Source: DASUPK01 sp963815045 (GTDB lineage: Bacteria > Actinomycetota > Thermoleophilia > Solirubrobacterales > 70-9). From it: a stretch of 64,000 nucleotides of DNA. The notes under the pieces are model-generated. The model did not search any database, had not been told where the DNA came from, and was given only the letters and a program-made list of their open reading frames with translations. Within the stretch, counting starts at the first letter, position 1. Each line of letters starts with the position of its first letter. Below, piece by piece: positions 9,981 through 18,800 of the stretch. The stretch spans positions 744,001 to 808,000 of the forward strand of contig CAWFET010000002.1 of the NCBI GenBank assembly GCA_963815045.1. The letters run 5' to 3'. A program made the position numbers and the translations under genes.

Positions 9981-10811
9981 ATGGAGCTGAGTCGCCGAAA
10001 CCGCAGCCTGATCGCAGCCCTGGCCTGCGCGTCCGCGCTGGGGCTGGGAGCGCTGCCCTCCGCAGCGTCCGCCGCGCCCCACGCCCATGCCTCCGTCGTC
10101 GGTGGCGCGCGCGCCAACCCGGCGCAGTTCCCGTACGCGGTCGCGATCTTCCGCAAGGGCCACATGCACTGCAGCGGCTCCGTGATCGCGCCGACGAAGG
10201 TGCTCACCGCAGGGCACTGCGTCGACGGCTTCAACCTCGCCAACTTCCAGGTGATCGTCGGCCGCCCGACCCTTCGCGACGTCGCGGCCGGTCAGTCGAT
10301 CGGCGTGACCTCGGGACGCGTCCACCCCGACTTCGAGCAGACCGGCCTGCACGACGTGGCGGTCCTGAATCTCGCCCAGCCGACCACGGCTCCGCCAATC
10401 GCCCTCGCCACACCGGACCAGAACGCCGCGACGACGGGGGTCGGCGGGCGCCTCAGCGTGGCCGGCTACGGCGCGACCAATCCGTTCGGAACGCGTCTCT
10501 CCGGATTCCTGAAGGCGACCGTCGAGCAGGTGCGGACCGACAACCGCTGTCTGAAGGCCTACACGCGCGACCTGTTCGCGCCGGAGAGCATGATCTGCGC
10601 GCTCGGCGCCAAGCTCAAGAAGCCGGGCCGGTTCAAGATCCATACCACGGCGTGCTCCGGCGACAGCGGCGGCCCGCTGGTCGCCGATACGCCGACCGGC
10701 CCGGTTGAGGTCGGGACGGTCTCGTTCGGCGGCGCGCTCTGCGGCCTGCCGGCGGCGCCGACGGTCTACTCGCGCGTCTCCGCCAGCCTGGACTTCATCA
10801 ACGCGCCGTAG
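9981..10811 (+). CDS. Secreted chymotrypsin-fold serine protease
   Basis: 276 residues. ATG 9981 follows AGAGGAGATC. Signal peptide with a hydrophobic core at about 9-28, then VVGGARANPAQFPY at 39-52, the usual zymogen activation and N-terminal strand. The triad is present: His79 in LTAGHCVDG, Asp125 in LHDVAVLNL, Ser229 in CSGDSGGPLV. Six residues before Ser229 is Thr, not the Asp of trypsin, so strict Lys/Arg specificity is not expected. First of a block of exported proteins; substrate unknown. Confidence 0.93.
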   Translation: MELSRRNRSLIAALACASALGLGALPSAASAAPHAHASVVGGARANPAQFPYAVAIFRKGHMHCSGSVIAPTKVLTAGHCVDGFNLANFQVIVGRPTLRDVAAGQSIGVTSGRVHPDFEQTGLHDVAVLNLAQPTTAPPIALATPDQNAATTGVGGRLSVAGYGATNPFGTRLSGFLKATVEQVRTDNRCLKAYTRDLFAPESMICALGAKLKKPGRFKIHTTACSGDSGGPLVADTPTGPVEVGTVSFGGALCGLPAAPTVYSRVSASLDFINAP

Positions 10812-10825
10812 CTCCCACCGGGCCG

Positions 10826-11767
10826 CTAGCCGGGAGGGCCGTACGCGCTGCTCGAGGGAGTACCTCGGTAGCAGCCCACCGTGTAGGGGAACTCGTAGTT
10901 CGCGACGTAGTGGTAGAGCTTGCGCTTCTTGCCGAGGTAGTTGACCTTGCTCGTCGTCCCGTGGCACTCGTCGAGGTCGGCGTTGCTCAGGTACCGACCG
11001 CCCTTGCCGCGAGGTCCGTAGATCGGGAACCCGTCGAGCGCCCAGCCGATCAGCTTCGACTGTTTGCCCGCGGGCCCGGTGTCGATGCAGGAGGAGAGCC
11101 CGTGGTAGTGGTAGACGCCGGTCATCTCGGGATGGCCGTCGCAGCTGTCCTGCACCTCGTGGGCGACCGCATCGCGATTCTCACCGTCCACCGCGTCGAA
11201 CAGCGCCACGCCTGAGGTCATCACACCGACCTGACCTCCGACGCAGGCCGGGGTCGAGTGGTACCTCGGCTTGGTCGTCAAGGTGTCCGAGAGCGAGTAG
11301 GAGGAGATGCGGTTCGGGTTCCGGTCGATCTGGTACGCGTCGTCCGTTGACTGGACGGGGAAGGTCCCCGTCGTGTGCTTTGGCAGCCCATCTCCGCGCA
11401 GCCGGAGCGACCTGCGGCGGACGCTCTTCTTGAAATGGGCGTTCGGCCAGCTCACCTGGCCGTCAACGGTCGTCTTGGCGGTCAGGTCGTAGGTGGAGCC
11501 GTGGATCCACGGTCCATTGACGGCCGCGCCGCCCCCACCCGCCTGGACGCGGCATTCGTAGAGGTAGCCGCGCTGGGGGTTGGTGGTGGTCCGGCCGTCG
11601 CCCAGGGGAAGGGCCGTCAAATCCGGGCCGCTGGCTGCTGCGGTCGCCTGAGCTGAGCTCGGGACCGTCAACTTCCCGGTTCCGAACAGGGCGAGGCACG
11701 CACCGAGAGTTGCTGCTGCGAAGGCGCCGAGTACTGCCGTGCGCCCAATGGCGGCTTTCGAGAACAT
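10826..11767 (-). CDS. Exported YHYH-domain protein
   Basis: 313 residues. ATG at 11767 follows GGAGAGGAGAGAGCG. The N-terminal hydrophobic segment (about 8-28) is a signal peptide, with Cys24 that could be a lipid site. The domain carries GVYHYHGLSS (YHYH at 219-222) and GWALDGFPIYGP at 241-252, the two hallmarks of the YHYH family, plus several paired Cys (175, 209, 227). Biochemical function of the family is not established; clustered His suggests metal binding. Convergent with the protease gene. Confidence 0.85.
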   Translation of the reverse strand: MFSKAAIGRTAVLGAFAAATLGACLALFGTGKLTVPSSAQATAAASGPDLTALPLGDGRTTTNPQRGYLYECRVQAGGGGAAVNGPWIHGSTYDLTAKTTVDGQVSWPNAHFKKSVRRRSLRLRGDGLPKHTTGTFPVQSTDDAYQIDRNPNRISSYSLSDTLTTKPRYHSTPACVGGQVGVMTSGVALFDAVDGENRDAVAHEVQDSCDGHPEMTGVYHYHGLSSCIDTGPAGKQSKLIGWALDGFPIYGPRGKGGRYLSNADLDECHGTTSKVNYLGKKRKLYHYVANYEFPYTVGCYRGTPSSSAYGPPG

Positions 11768-11861
11768 CGCTCTCTCCTCTCCGCCCCCTGTGTGAGCGCC
11801 GCGAGGCTATGCGGGCACTGTGAGAGTCCCCTGAGAGAGACCTAGAAAGGACCTGAGAGGA

Positions 11862-13466
11862 TCAGTGCCTCTTCTTATGCTTCTTCTTGCGGGGCGTGAC
11901 CACGATCCGCTCCTGCATCTGCACCGGGTGCAGCGCGCAGAAGAAGCGGTAGGTGCCCGGCCGGCTGAACTTCTGCGTGAAGGCGCGGTTTCCGTCCAGG
12001 TTGTCGGAGCCGATGCCCTCGGGGCCGTTCGCCAGGGTCACGTTGTGCAGCTCCTGACCGGCGAACTGCCAGGTGACGAACGAGCCCTGCTTCACGCGAA
12101 GGTTGGGGGATCCGAAGAAACGGTCACCGACGTTGACCACCGAGCTGGAGCCCGCATTCTGCAGCTGGCCGGGAGGAGCGTTGATCGACGTCGCCTGGCC
12201 GTTCGCGTCGAGACCCGTCAGCGGGATCTTGAACGGGATCGGGCCTGACCGCCCGGGCTGGTTGGTCTTCAGGATCGTCCAGTTGGGGACGGGGCCGCAG
12301 TTCGCCGTCACCGACGAATCCGGGGCGAAGTAGGCGATCATGATTCCCATCACCCGCACGTGCGGCTGGGAGTCGTCGTAGATCGAGTTCAGGCGCAGCG
12401 TCTCGCCCGCGTTGACCGGCAGCCCGGTGGTATCGCCGAAGGCGCTCATGTTGATCGGGCCCGGCTCGTGGAGGACCGGGCGGACGTTGTAGAAGGGATG
12501 GTCCGCAAGGCCCCAGGTCGGGACGGACTCGGCCACCTGGCGGTTCCCGCAGTCCGGCTGCGTCAGGGTCTCCTTGATCGCGCCGCCGTGGACGTGACCG
12601 GCGCCGGCGATCAGGCGGCCGCTCTCGTGGAAGGTGATGTCCTCGGTCTCGTCGGTTGTCGGGGCGACGCGGGCCTTCTTCCGCTTCTTCTTGCCCTTCT
12701 TGCCGTGGCCCTTCTTGTGCCGCGATGCTGCTGAGGCCTTGCCCTTCTTGGGCTTCTTGGCCTTCCGGACATGGGGCACGCCCGGAACGTTGTAGATCGG
12801 GTCGGCCCGGCAGTCCCTGACGTCGAACCAGTAGGGAGTGACCGGCTGGAGGGCCGGGTTGGAGTCGACCGTCACCTCGTAGTGGATGTAGGCGTGGTCC
12901 GCCGTCGACCTGTGGTTCATCACCATTGCGACGACTCCCCAGTTGTCGCTCCCCTTGGTGCTGTAGCCATAGCCGTCAGGCAGGCTCATCTTCGCCCGCT
13001 CCTCGCCCGCGGCGTAGAAGCGCTGGGGCGCAAAGCTGCTGCCGAAGTCCTTGCGACCGTCGAAGCCGAGATAGCCCTTCCCGGCGCAGGTCGTGTCCTG
13101 GTGGTTGACGTTGATGAAGACGATGTGGTGGAGCATCAGGCGCTGGATCGGCACCTGCTCGCCGGTGACGTCGTCGATGACGTCGGTCTCGATGTGGGTG
13201 ATGTAGCCGTCCTCGGCGGGAGTCGGAACCCCGGCGTACCACTGCCGGACCTCGTACCCGCCGATGGTCCCCGTCGGGACGTTGCACTCGTAGGTCGTCT
13301 TGGTGCCGACGGTGGGGCCGGCGGAGCAGCCCGGGGAGGGAGGGGTGGCGGTCGCGCCGGCGGGCGCCAGGAGCGCCGTGCCGGCGATCGCCGCCAGCAG
13401 CGTCGCGAACGCGAGCGAGCCACGGATTCTTCCTCCACTGCGCGCTTCCCTGCGCGACCTTCCCAC
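11862..13466 (-). CDS. Exported PHM-like (type II copper monooxygenase fold) protein fused to a C-terminal cupredoxin
   Basis: 534 residues from the GTG at 13466, which has AGAGGAGG just upstream. Signal peptide, core at about 17-38. His113-His114 (MLHHIVF) and His185 (VMNHRS) are spaced like the CuH ligands of peptidylglycine alpha-hydroxylating monooxygenase. His291-x-His293 (GHVHGGA) and Met373/376 (VMGIMIAYF) are spaced like its CuM site. A Lys-rich stretch (233-267) separates the halves. The C-terminal domain (about 440-525) has His474, Cys510, His513 and Met517 in a plastocyanin-like arrangement. The tail is Lys/His-rich. Copper binding is a strong inference; monooxygenase activity is unproven. 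Probably controlled by the divergent TetR gene. Confidence 0.7.
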   Translation of the reverse strand: MGRSRREARSGGRIRGSLAFATLLAAIAGTALLAPAGATATPPSPGCSAGPTVGTKTTYECNVPTGTIGGYEVRQWYAGVPTPAEDGYITHIETDVIDDVTGEQVPIQRLMLHHIVFINVNHQDTTCAGKGYLGFDGRKDFGSSFAPQRFYAAGEERAKMSLPDGYGYSTKGSDNWGVVAMVMNHRSTADHAYIHYEVTVDSNPALQPVTPYWFDVRDCRADPIYNVPGVPHVRKAKKPKKGKASAASRHKKGHGKKGKKKRKKARVAPTTDETEDITFHESGRLIAGAGHVHGGAIKETLTQPDCGNRQVAESVPTWGLADHPFYNVRPVLHEPGPINMSAFGDTTGLPVNAGETLRLNSIYDDSQPHVRVMGIMIAYFAPDSSVTANCGPVPNWTILKTNQPGRSGPIPFKIPLTGLDANGQATSINAPPGQLQNAGSSSVVNVGDRFFGSPNLRVKQGSFVTWQFAGQELHNVTLANGPEGIGSDNLDGNRAFTQKFSRPGTYRFFCALHPVQMQERIVVTPRKKKHKKRH

Positions 13467-13490
13467 CGTTCCTCCTCTGCGACTCCGAAT

Positions 13491-13505
13491 TTGACTCGGA
13501 GTCAA
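13491..13505. promoter_or_regulatory. Operator 1: perfect palindrome TTGACTC-G-GAGTCAA
   Basis: Perfect 7-bp inverted repeat around one base. It lies 25 bp before the start of the copper-protein-like gene, in the region shared with the divergent TetR gene. A second near-identical copy is 56 bp away. Best explained as a binding site for the neighbouring TetR dimer (inference). Confidence 0.6.
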
Positions 13506-13560
13506 CGACTGCGAGCACAGTACCAGCGCCCTTCAGACCCCGGACACCCAGTACTGAGTG

Positions 13561-13588
13561 TTGACTCGAAGTCAACCCGGGCTAAGGT
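13561..13588 (+). promoter_or_regulatory. Operator 2 and TetR gene promoter (TTGACT-N16-TAAGGT)
   Basis: TTGACTC-G-AAGTCAA (13561-13575) repeats operator 1 with one mismatch between arms. Its first six bases are a good -35, and TAAGGT (13583-13588) is a -10 at 16-bp spacing reading into the TetR gene. On the opposite strand the same palindrome gives TTGACT followed 16 bp later by TACTGG, a weaker promoter toward the copper-protein-like gene. A regulator bound here would block both directions. Confidence 0.55.
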
Positions 13589-13593
13589 GACCC

Positions 13594-14184
13594 ATCGCCT
13601 CGCGTCCGCTGACAACCGAACGGGCCGGCGAGCGCCGCCTGGAACTGCTCTCCGCCGCACTCGAGGTGTTCGGCGACCGGGACTACGAGGAGGTCTCCGT
13701 AGACGAGGTCGCGGAGGCGGCCGGTGTCTCCCACGGCCTGGTCTTCCAATACTTCGGCAGCAAGAAGGGCCTGTACGTCGCCTGCCTCGAGCCGCTGATC
13801 GAGGGCTTCCGGTCACGGGTCGAGCCCGATCCCGAGCTGCCTCCCGCCGAGCGGCTGCGCTCCGGCCTCCGCAACTTCGCCGACGCCATCAGCGAGCATC
13901 CGGCCGGCTATCGCAACCTGATGACCCGAGCGAGTGGCTTCAGTGAGGTCCGGGAGGCACTCGAGCAGGCCCGCTGGTGGCGCGTCACCCGGCTCGCCGA
14001 TGTGATGGGCCTCGATGCCGAGCGTCCCGTCGTGCGCGTGGGGCTGCGCGCCTGGACGTCGTACGTCGAGGCGGCGATGCTCACCTGGCTCGAGGAGGGG
14101 GCCCCTGAGCGCGACGAGATGGTCGAGATGCTGGTCCGGGCGCTGGGGGCCACGGCCGAGGGGATCGCCGCGGTCGACGCCTAG
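13594..14184 (+). CDS. TetR/AcrR family transcriptional regulator
   Basis: Helix-turn-helix VSVDEVAEAAGVSHGLVFQY followed by FGSKKGLYVACLEP is diagnostic of TetR; the remaining 130 residues form a helical ligand-binding domain. The first in-frame GTG (13666) would delete helix 1 (ERRLELLSAALEVFGDRDY). The frame is open back to a stop at 13588, with no ATG, GTG or TTG before 13666, so the true start is probably non-canonical: ATC 13594 or CTG 13609. Divergent from the copper-protein-like gene with two matching palindromes between, hence probably autoregulated. Its stop shares the bases CTAG with the stop of the convergent phosphatase. Family certain, start uncertain. Confidence 0.85.
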   Translation: MASRPLTTERAGERRLELLSAALEVFGDRDYEEVSVDEVAEAAGVSHGLVFQYFGSKKGLYVACLEPLIEGFRSRVEPDPELPPAERLRSGLRNFADAISEHPAGYRNLMTRASGFSEVREALEQARWWRVTRLADVMGLDAERPVVRVGLRAWTSYVEAAMLTWLEEGAPERDEMVEMLVRALGATAEGIAAVDA

Positions 14185-15827
14185 GCGAGCCGCCGCTCCA
14201 GCGACGTCTCGATCCGAGGGCGACGCCAGTCGCCGGGAACGATCCTCTCGATCCGCAGTTCCACGCGGTCTCCCTCGAAATCGAGGGTGGCGAACTGGTT
14301 GTCGAAGGTGGGCTTCTGCTCGAGGTGCCATTCCACCTCCGGAAGCTTCACGCCGGCTGAGCGAGCAAGACCGCGGGTGAGCGCTCGCGCCAGCTTCGAG
14401 TCGCCGGCTTGTGCGATTCGGCGTTCCCGCTTGCTCAGGGCATTCCGGAACGGCGAGCAGACCGCCTGCCAGACGGGACTCGTCACCCCGTCGCTCTCCG
14501 GGAACTCCACGTCGGCGAGGTAGGCGTGATGGATGTCTCCTCCGAGCGACACGATCGAGGAGGGGGGCGCACCCCTCTCGCCGGCTCCCGCAGCTCGGAT
14601 CAGCTCGACGATCTGGTCGAACGAGTGGGGAAAGGCAGCCCAGTGTTCGAGATCGAGTCCCCGGCGCACCCGCTCTCCGAAGCCCTTCATGGCCTTTGTC
14701 CAGGCTCCGCCGGCGACCGCGTCGTTCCAGGATTCGAGGTTGTGAATCGCCTGCGGCAGAAAGATCGGCAGGGTGTCGGCGATGACCAGGTGCCTGACGT
14801 CGCCAGTCACCACCTCCTCGAGCCATCTCCATTCCTCGTCGTCGAACATCCGGCGCGGGCTCTCGCCCAGCACGCGGCCCTCGCGTGAGTCGAGCATCAC
14901 CACCCGGACGCCGCCGAGATCCCGCGAGAGGCTCCAGCGCCTGCCCTCGCTGCCCCAGTCGACGTCCCGCGCCCACTCGTGCAGCGCCCGGCCGGAGTCG
15001 GGCTGGGACTTGAGGTGGGCGAGCAGCCCCCGGTCGGCGATCTGATCCGGGGAGAAGTTCCCCAGCGCCTGGTAGACCCAGTAGCTCGCGATCCCGCCCG
15101 TGATCCTGCGATCCCACCAGGGCTTTGCGCGCATCTCCTCCAGCCACGAGATCGACGTGTTCCAGTCGTCGTGGATGTCGTGGTCGTCGAAGATCATCGC
15201 CGAGGGCACGGTGGAGAGCAGCCACCGGATGGGCTCCTCCCCCCAGGTCTCCCGATACAGGTGCGTGTACTCCTCGAAGTCCGCCACCTCCTCACCGGGC
15301 TCGCCGTCCGTTCCCCTGCGCTCGCGAATGAACTCGCGCGTTCTCGGCGCGTCCTCGTCCGCGTAGACCTGATCGCCGATCATGAGGAGCAGGTGCGGCC
15401 ACTCCTCGGGCGGCTGCTCCTTCATCCGGATGGCGAGGGCATAGAGCGCGTCGATCTCCCGGCCATGCTCCGGGTCCTCGTCCTTGGTCAGGGTGTACGG
15501 AGGAATGTGCGGCACGGCGACCCTGCACGAGCCGAAGACGATGCGAAGGGGGGCGTCACGCTCGAGGGTCCGCAGACGGCTCGGGGGAAAGCCGCTCTCG
15601 GCCGGCGGCCAGACCCGCTCGCCGTCGAGCTTCACCTCGTACTCGTAGGAGGTGCCAGGCTCGAGGCCGTCCAGGCAGACGAGGGCGTAGTGGTGGCCCT
15701 CCACGCAGAACGTTCGGTCGCGTCGCCCGAGCACGTCGACCTCGCAGGGGCCGTCCGTCTCGACCCACACGGTTGCCTCGGTCTCGCCGACGTAGCGCAG
15801 CAGCGGCCCCAGAACAAGTCCCGGCAT
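14181..15827 (-). CDS. PhoD-like metallophosphoesterase
   Basis: 548 residues. Residues 1-90 form a fibronectin-like N-terminal domain (ATVWVETDGP, LEPGTSYEYEV). The catalytic core has FGSCR (98-102), MIGDQVYAD (149-157), IFDDHDIHDDWN and SLGGDIHHAYLAD, the metal-ligand motifs of PhoD-type alkaline phosphatases/phosphodiesterases. No signal peptide or Tat motif is visible at the ATG, so this member is probably cytoplasmic, unlike B. subtilis PhoD. Substrate unknown. Convergent with the TetR gene. Confidence 0.88.
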   Translation of the reverse strand: MPGLVLGPLLRYVGETEATVWVETDGPCEVDVLGRRDRTFCVEGHHYALVCLDGLEPGTSYEYEVKLDGERVWPPAESGFPPSRLRTLERDAPLRIVFGSCRVAVPHIPPYTLTKDEDPEHGREIDALYALAIRMKEQPPEEWPHLLLMIGDQVYADEDAPRTREFIRERRGTDGEPGEEVADFEEYTHLYRETWGEEPIRWLLSTVPSAMIFDDHDIHDDWNTSISWLEEMRAKPWWDRRITGGIASYWVYQALGNFSPDQIADRGLLAHLKSQPDSGRALHEWARDVDWGSEGRRWSLSRDLGGVRVVMLDSREGRVLGESPRRMFDDEEWRWLEEVVTGDVRHLVIADTLPIFLPQAIHNLESWNDAVAGGAWTKAMKGFGERVRRGLDLEHWAAFPHSFDQIVELIRAAGAGERGAPPSSIVSLGGDIHHAYLADVEFPESDGVTSPVWQAVCSPFRNALSKRERRIAQAGDSKLARALTRGLARSAGVKLPEVEWHLEQKPTFDNQFATLDFEGDRVELRIERIVPGDWRRPRIETSLERRLA

Positions 15828-15877
15828 GCTTGCGGGGTACCCGGGCAGCCGCCTTTGGAACTCGGCGGTTTCCGGTA

Positions 15878-17896
15878 ATGGCCGGCAGCTACGCTCAGTC
15901 GGTGCCGAAGTTCAAGCTCAATCCGGCCTATACGCCGACGGCGGACCAGCCGAAGGCGATCGAGGGCCTCGCCGAGGGGATCGAGGCGAAGGAGCGATTC
16001 CAGACGCTGCTGGGCGCGACCGGCACGGGCAAGACCTTCACGATGGCCGCGACGATCGAGCGCGTCCAGCGCCCGGCCCTGGTCATCGCCCACAACAAGA
16101 CGCTGGCGGCGCAGCTCTGCAACGAGTTCCGCGAGTTCTTCCCGGACAATGCCGTCGAGTACTTCGTCAGCTACTACGACTACTACCAGCCCGAGGCCTA
16201 CGTCCCGGCTCAGGACCTCTACATCGAGAAGGACTCATCGATCAACGACGAGATCGACCGCCTGCGCCACTCCGCGACGGCCTCGCTCTTCGCCCGCGAC
16301 GACGTGATCATCGTCGCCTCGGTGTCCTGCATCTACGGGATCGGCTCACCGCAGCTCTACAGAGAGCAGATGCAGCTCTTCAAGGTGGGGGACTGGATCG
16401 ACCGGCAGGACGTCTTTCGCAAGCTGGTCGGCATGCAGTACCGGCGCAACGACCAGAACCTGACGCGCGGCGCGTTCCGGGCCCGCGGCGAGGTGCTGGA
16501 GATCTTCCCGGCGTACGCCGAGTCGGCCTACCGGATCCAGCTCTTCGGGGACGAGATCGAGGCGATCCAGCACTTCGACCCGCTGACCGGCGAGATCCTC
16601 GACGTCATCGACCACGTCTCGGTCTGGCCGGCGAGCCATTACGTCGTCAAGGAGGAGACGATGGAGCGGGCCGTCGACGAGATCGAGCGCGAGATGCGGA
16701 ACCAGGTCGCCCACTTCGAGGAGCACGGCAAGCAGCTCGAGGCGCATCGGCTCCAGCAGCGCACCCGCTACGACATGGAGATGATGCGCGAGCTCGGCTT
16801 CTGCCCCGGCATCGAGAACTACTCGCGGATCCTCGACGGGCGTCCGCCGGGCAGCCCGCCCTACACGCTGATCGACTACTTCCCGGACGACTTCGTCCTC
16901 TTCGTCGACGAGTCCCACCAGACCATTCCGCAGCTAGGCGGGATGTACGAGGGAGACTTCTCGCGCAAGTCGACTCTGGTCGACTTCGGCTTCCGGCTGC
17001 CGAGCGCGGTCGACAACCGCCCGCTCAAGTTCCACGAGTTCCTCGACCGGATCAACCAGATGGTCCTCGTCTCGGCCACTCCAGGCCCGTGGGAGAGAGC
17101 CGAGTCCTCGAACGTCGTCGAGCAGATCGTCCGGCCGACGGGGATCGTCGACCCCGATGTCGAGGTCCGGGAGACCAAGAACCAGATCGACGACCTGATG
17201 AACGAGGTCAGGGTGCGGGCGGAGAAGGACGAGCGGGTGCTGGTCACCACGCTCACCAAGAAGATGGCCGAGGACCTGACGGAGTACCTGCTCGAGCACG
17301 GCTTCAAGGTTCGCTACCTGCACTCCGAGATCGACACCCTCGAGCGGATCCAGATCATCCGCGAGCTCCGGCTCGGCGAGTACGACGTGCTGGTCGGCGT
17401 CAACCTGCTTCGAGAGGGCCTCGACCTTCCCGAGGTCTCATTGGTCGCGATCCTCGACGCGGACAAGGAGGGCTTTCTCCGCGGCGAGACCAGCCTGATC
17501 CAGACGATCGGCCGGGCGGCCCGGAACGTCGACGGGCGCGTCCTGATGTACGCGGACAAGGAGACCGACGCGATGCGCAAGGCGATCTCCGAGACCGACC
17601 GCCGCCGCGCGATCCAGCTCGCCTACAACGAGGAGCACGGCATCACCGCCGCCACGGTCACCAAGGGAATCTCCGACATGGCGGAGTTCCTGGCAATGGA
17701 GTCGAACGCGCCACGCCGGCGCCGTCGCCGCCGCGAGGAGACCGCGACCAAGACTCCGGAGGAGCTCGAGAAGCTGGTCATCGAGCTGGAGGAGGAGATG
17801 CTCGCCGCGGCCGACGACCTTCGCTTCGAGGAGGCAGCGCGGATCCGCGACGAGCTCAAGGAGCTCAGGGCGGACCTCGACGCGATCCGGGCCTAG
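15878..17896 (+). CDS. uvrB: Excinuclease ABC subunit B
   Basis: 672 residues, normal length. Damage verification and strand loading in nucleotide excision repair; partner of UvrA (27962-30928). Walker A GATGTGKT at 46-53. The beta-hairpin region YYDYYQPEAYVP follows, then the helicase DESH box (VDESHQTIPQLGG), motif VI (IQTIGRAARN) and a C-terminal UVR coiled-coil motif (DLRFEEAARIRDELKEL) that contacts UvrC. ATG 15878 is chosen; GTG 15901 is out of this frame. No convincing LexA box upstream. Confidence 0.97.
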   Translation: MAGSYAQSVPKFKLNPAYTPTADQPKAIEGLAEGIEAKERFQTLLGATGTGKTFTMAATIERVQRPALVIAHNKTLAAQLCNEFREFFPDNAVEYFVSYYDYYQPEAYVPAQDLYIEKDSSINDEIDRLRHSATASLFARDDVIIVASVSCIYGIGSPQLYREQMQLFKVGDWIDRQDVFRKLVGMQYRRNDQNLTRGAFRARGEVLEIFPAYAESAYRIQLFGDEIEAIQHFDPLTGEILDVIDHVSVWPASHYVVKEETMERAVDEIEREMRNQVAHFEEHGKQLEAHRLQQRTRYDMEMMRELGFCPGIENYSRILDGRPPGSPPYTLIDYFPDDFVLFVDESHQTIPQLGGMYEGDFSRKSTLVDFGFRLPSAVDNRPLKFHEFLDRINQMVLVSATPGPWERAESSNVVEQIVRPTGIVDPDVEVRETKNQIDDLMNEVRVRAEKDERVLVTTLTKKMAEDLTEYLLEHGFKVRYLHSEIDTLERIQIIRELRLGEYDVLVGVNLLREGLDLPEVSLVAILDADKEGFLRGETSLIQTIGRAARNVDGRVLMYADKETDAMRKAISETDRRRAIQLAYNEEHGITAATVTKGISDMAEFLAMESNAPRRRRRRREETATKTPEELEKLVIELEEEMLAAADDLRFEEAARIRDELKELRADLDAIRA

Positions 17897-17911
17897 CCGC
17901 GGCCGCCCGAC

Positions 17912-18772
17912 TCAGGCGGCTGCCGAGGCGAGCAGCACCACGTTCGACAGGCTCAGCGGCCCCGAGCCGCCACCCGCATCCGTTGCGGCCTGCGTGATCG
18001 CGTCCCAGGCCTCTTCCTGGGCCTCGCCCGCGTGCTGCTCGATCATCGCTCGGATCGGGGCGGCGATCGCCCTGACGTAGGCGGTGAAGTGCGCCGGGGA
18101 GTCGAACTCGAAGATGACCTCGTCCTGCTCCACGGCGACCTCCGAGAACCCACCTCCTTCGAGCAGACCGCCGATGGCGTCGGGAGTCGGCCGGGAGAGA
18201 GGCCCGGGTGTTCCGGTCGGGGGAGGGGGCACGTCGAACCGCTCCATCGTCGTCCTCATCGGGATCGAGAGGAAGGGGACCTGATCGGGCTGGCCCCACG
18301 AGCTGATCGCCATCCGCGCACCCGGCTTGAGGAAGCCGCGGATGCGGCTCGCGGCGGCCTCGGCGTCGGGCTCGAAGATGATTCCCCAGCGGGAGACGGC
18401 GGCGTCGAAGCTCTCGTGCGGAAAATCGAGGCTGGAGGCGTCCGACTCCATGAACTCGAGGTTGCCCAGGCCGGCCGCGGACGCCCGTTCACGCGCGAAC
18501 GCCAGCATCTCGGCGGAGATGTCCGTGGCCACGACACGGCCCTCGGGGCCGGCCCTGCGCGCGGCGGTCAGCGCAGGCTCGCCGTACCCGGCGGCGACGT
18601 CCAGCACCCGTCCCCCCGGCTCCACCCCCGCGAGCTCCACCAGCCGCTCGCTGATGTGCCGGTCCGCCCGGTCGTTGAACTCGCTCCATTTCATCCACCC
18701 GACCGCAGCGGAGTCCCAGTTCCTGTGCTGCGTCTGGCGGAAGTCGCCCGGGTCGATTGACTTGGATCCCAC
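17912..18772 (-). CDS. Class I SAM-dependent methyltransferase (UbiE/MenG-like)
   Basis: 286 residues. SAM-binding motif I is GRVLDVAAGYGEPALTAARR near residue 55, then VVATDISAEMLAFARERA and VSRWGIIFEPDAEAAASRI. Layout is that of small-molecule methyltransferases related to UbiE/COQ5; the acceptor is unknown. GTG start at 18772, with GGAAAGG just upstream. Convergent with uvrB, 15 bases between stops. Confidence 0.85.
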   Translation of the reverse strand: MGSKSIDPGDFRQTQHRNWDSAAVGWMKWSEFNDRADRHISERLVELAGVEPGGRVLDVAAGYGEPALTAARRAGPEGRVVATDISAEMLAFARERASAAGLGNLEFMESDASSLDFPHESFDAAVSRWGIIFEPDAEAAASRIRGFLKPGARMAISSWGQPDQVPFLSIPMRTTMERFDVPPPPTGTPGPLSRPTPDAIGGLLEGGGFSEVAVEQDEVIFEFDSPAHFTAYVRAIAAPIRAMIEQHAGEAQEEAWDAITQAATDAGGGSGPLSLSNVVLLASAAA

Positions 18773-18800
18773 GCCCTTTCCACAATAGTGGGGTCAAGCA

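Noticed and set aside
12771..13946. 391-codon plus-strand frame crossing the operator region into the TetR gene
   Set aside because: It is in another frame from the helix-turn-helix protein and is Arg/Gly-rich shadow of the copper-protein-like gene.
15855..15877. Possible LexA box before uvrB (GGAAC...GTTTCC)
   Set aside because: Spacing and half-sites do not fit GAAC-N4-GTTC; only an imperfect GGAA/TTCC symmetry.
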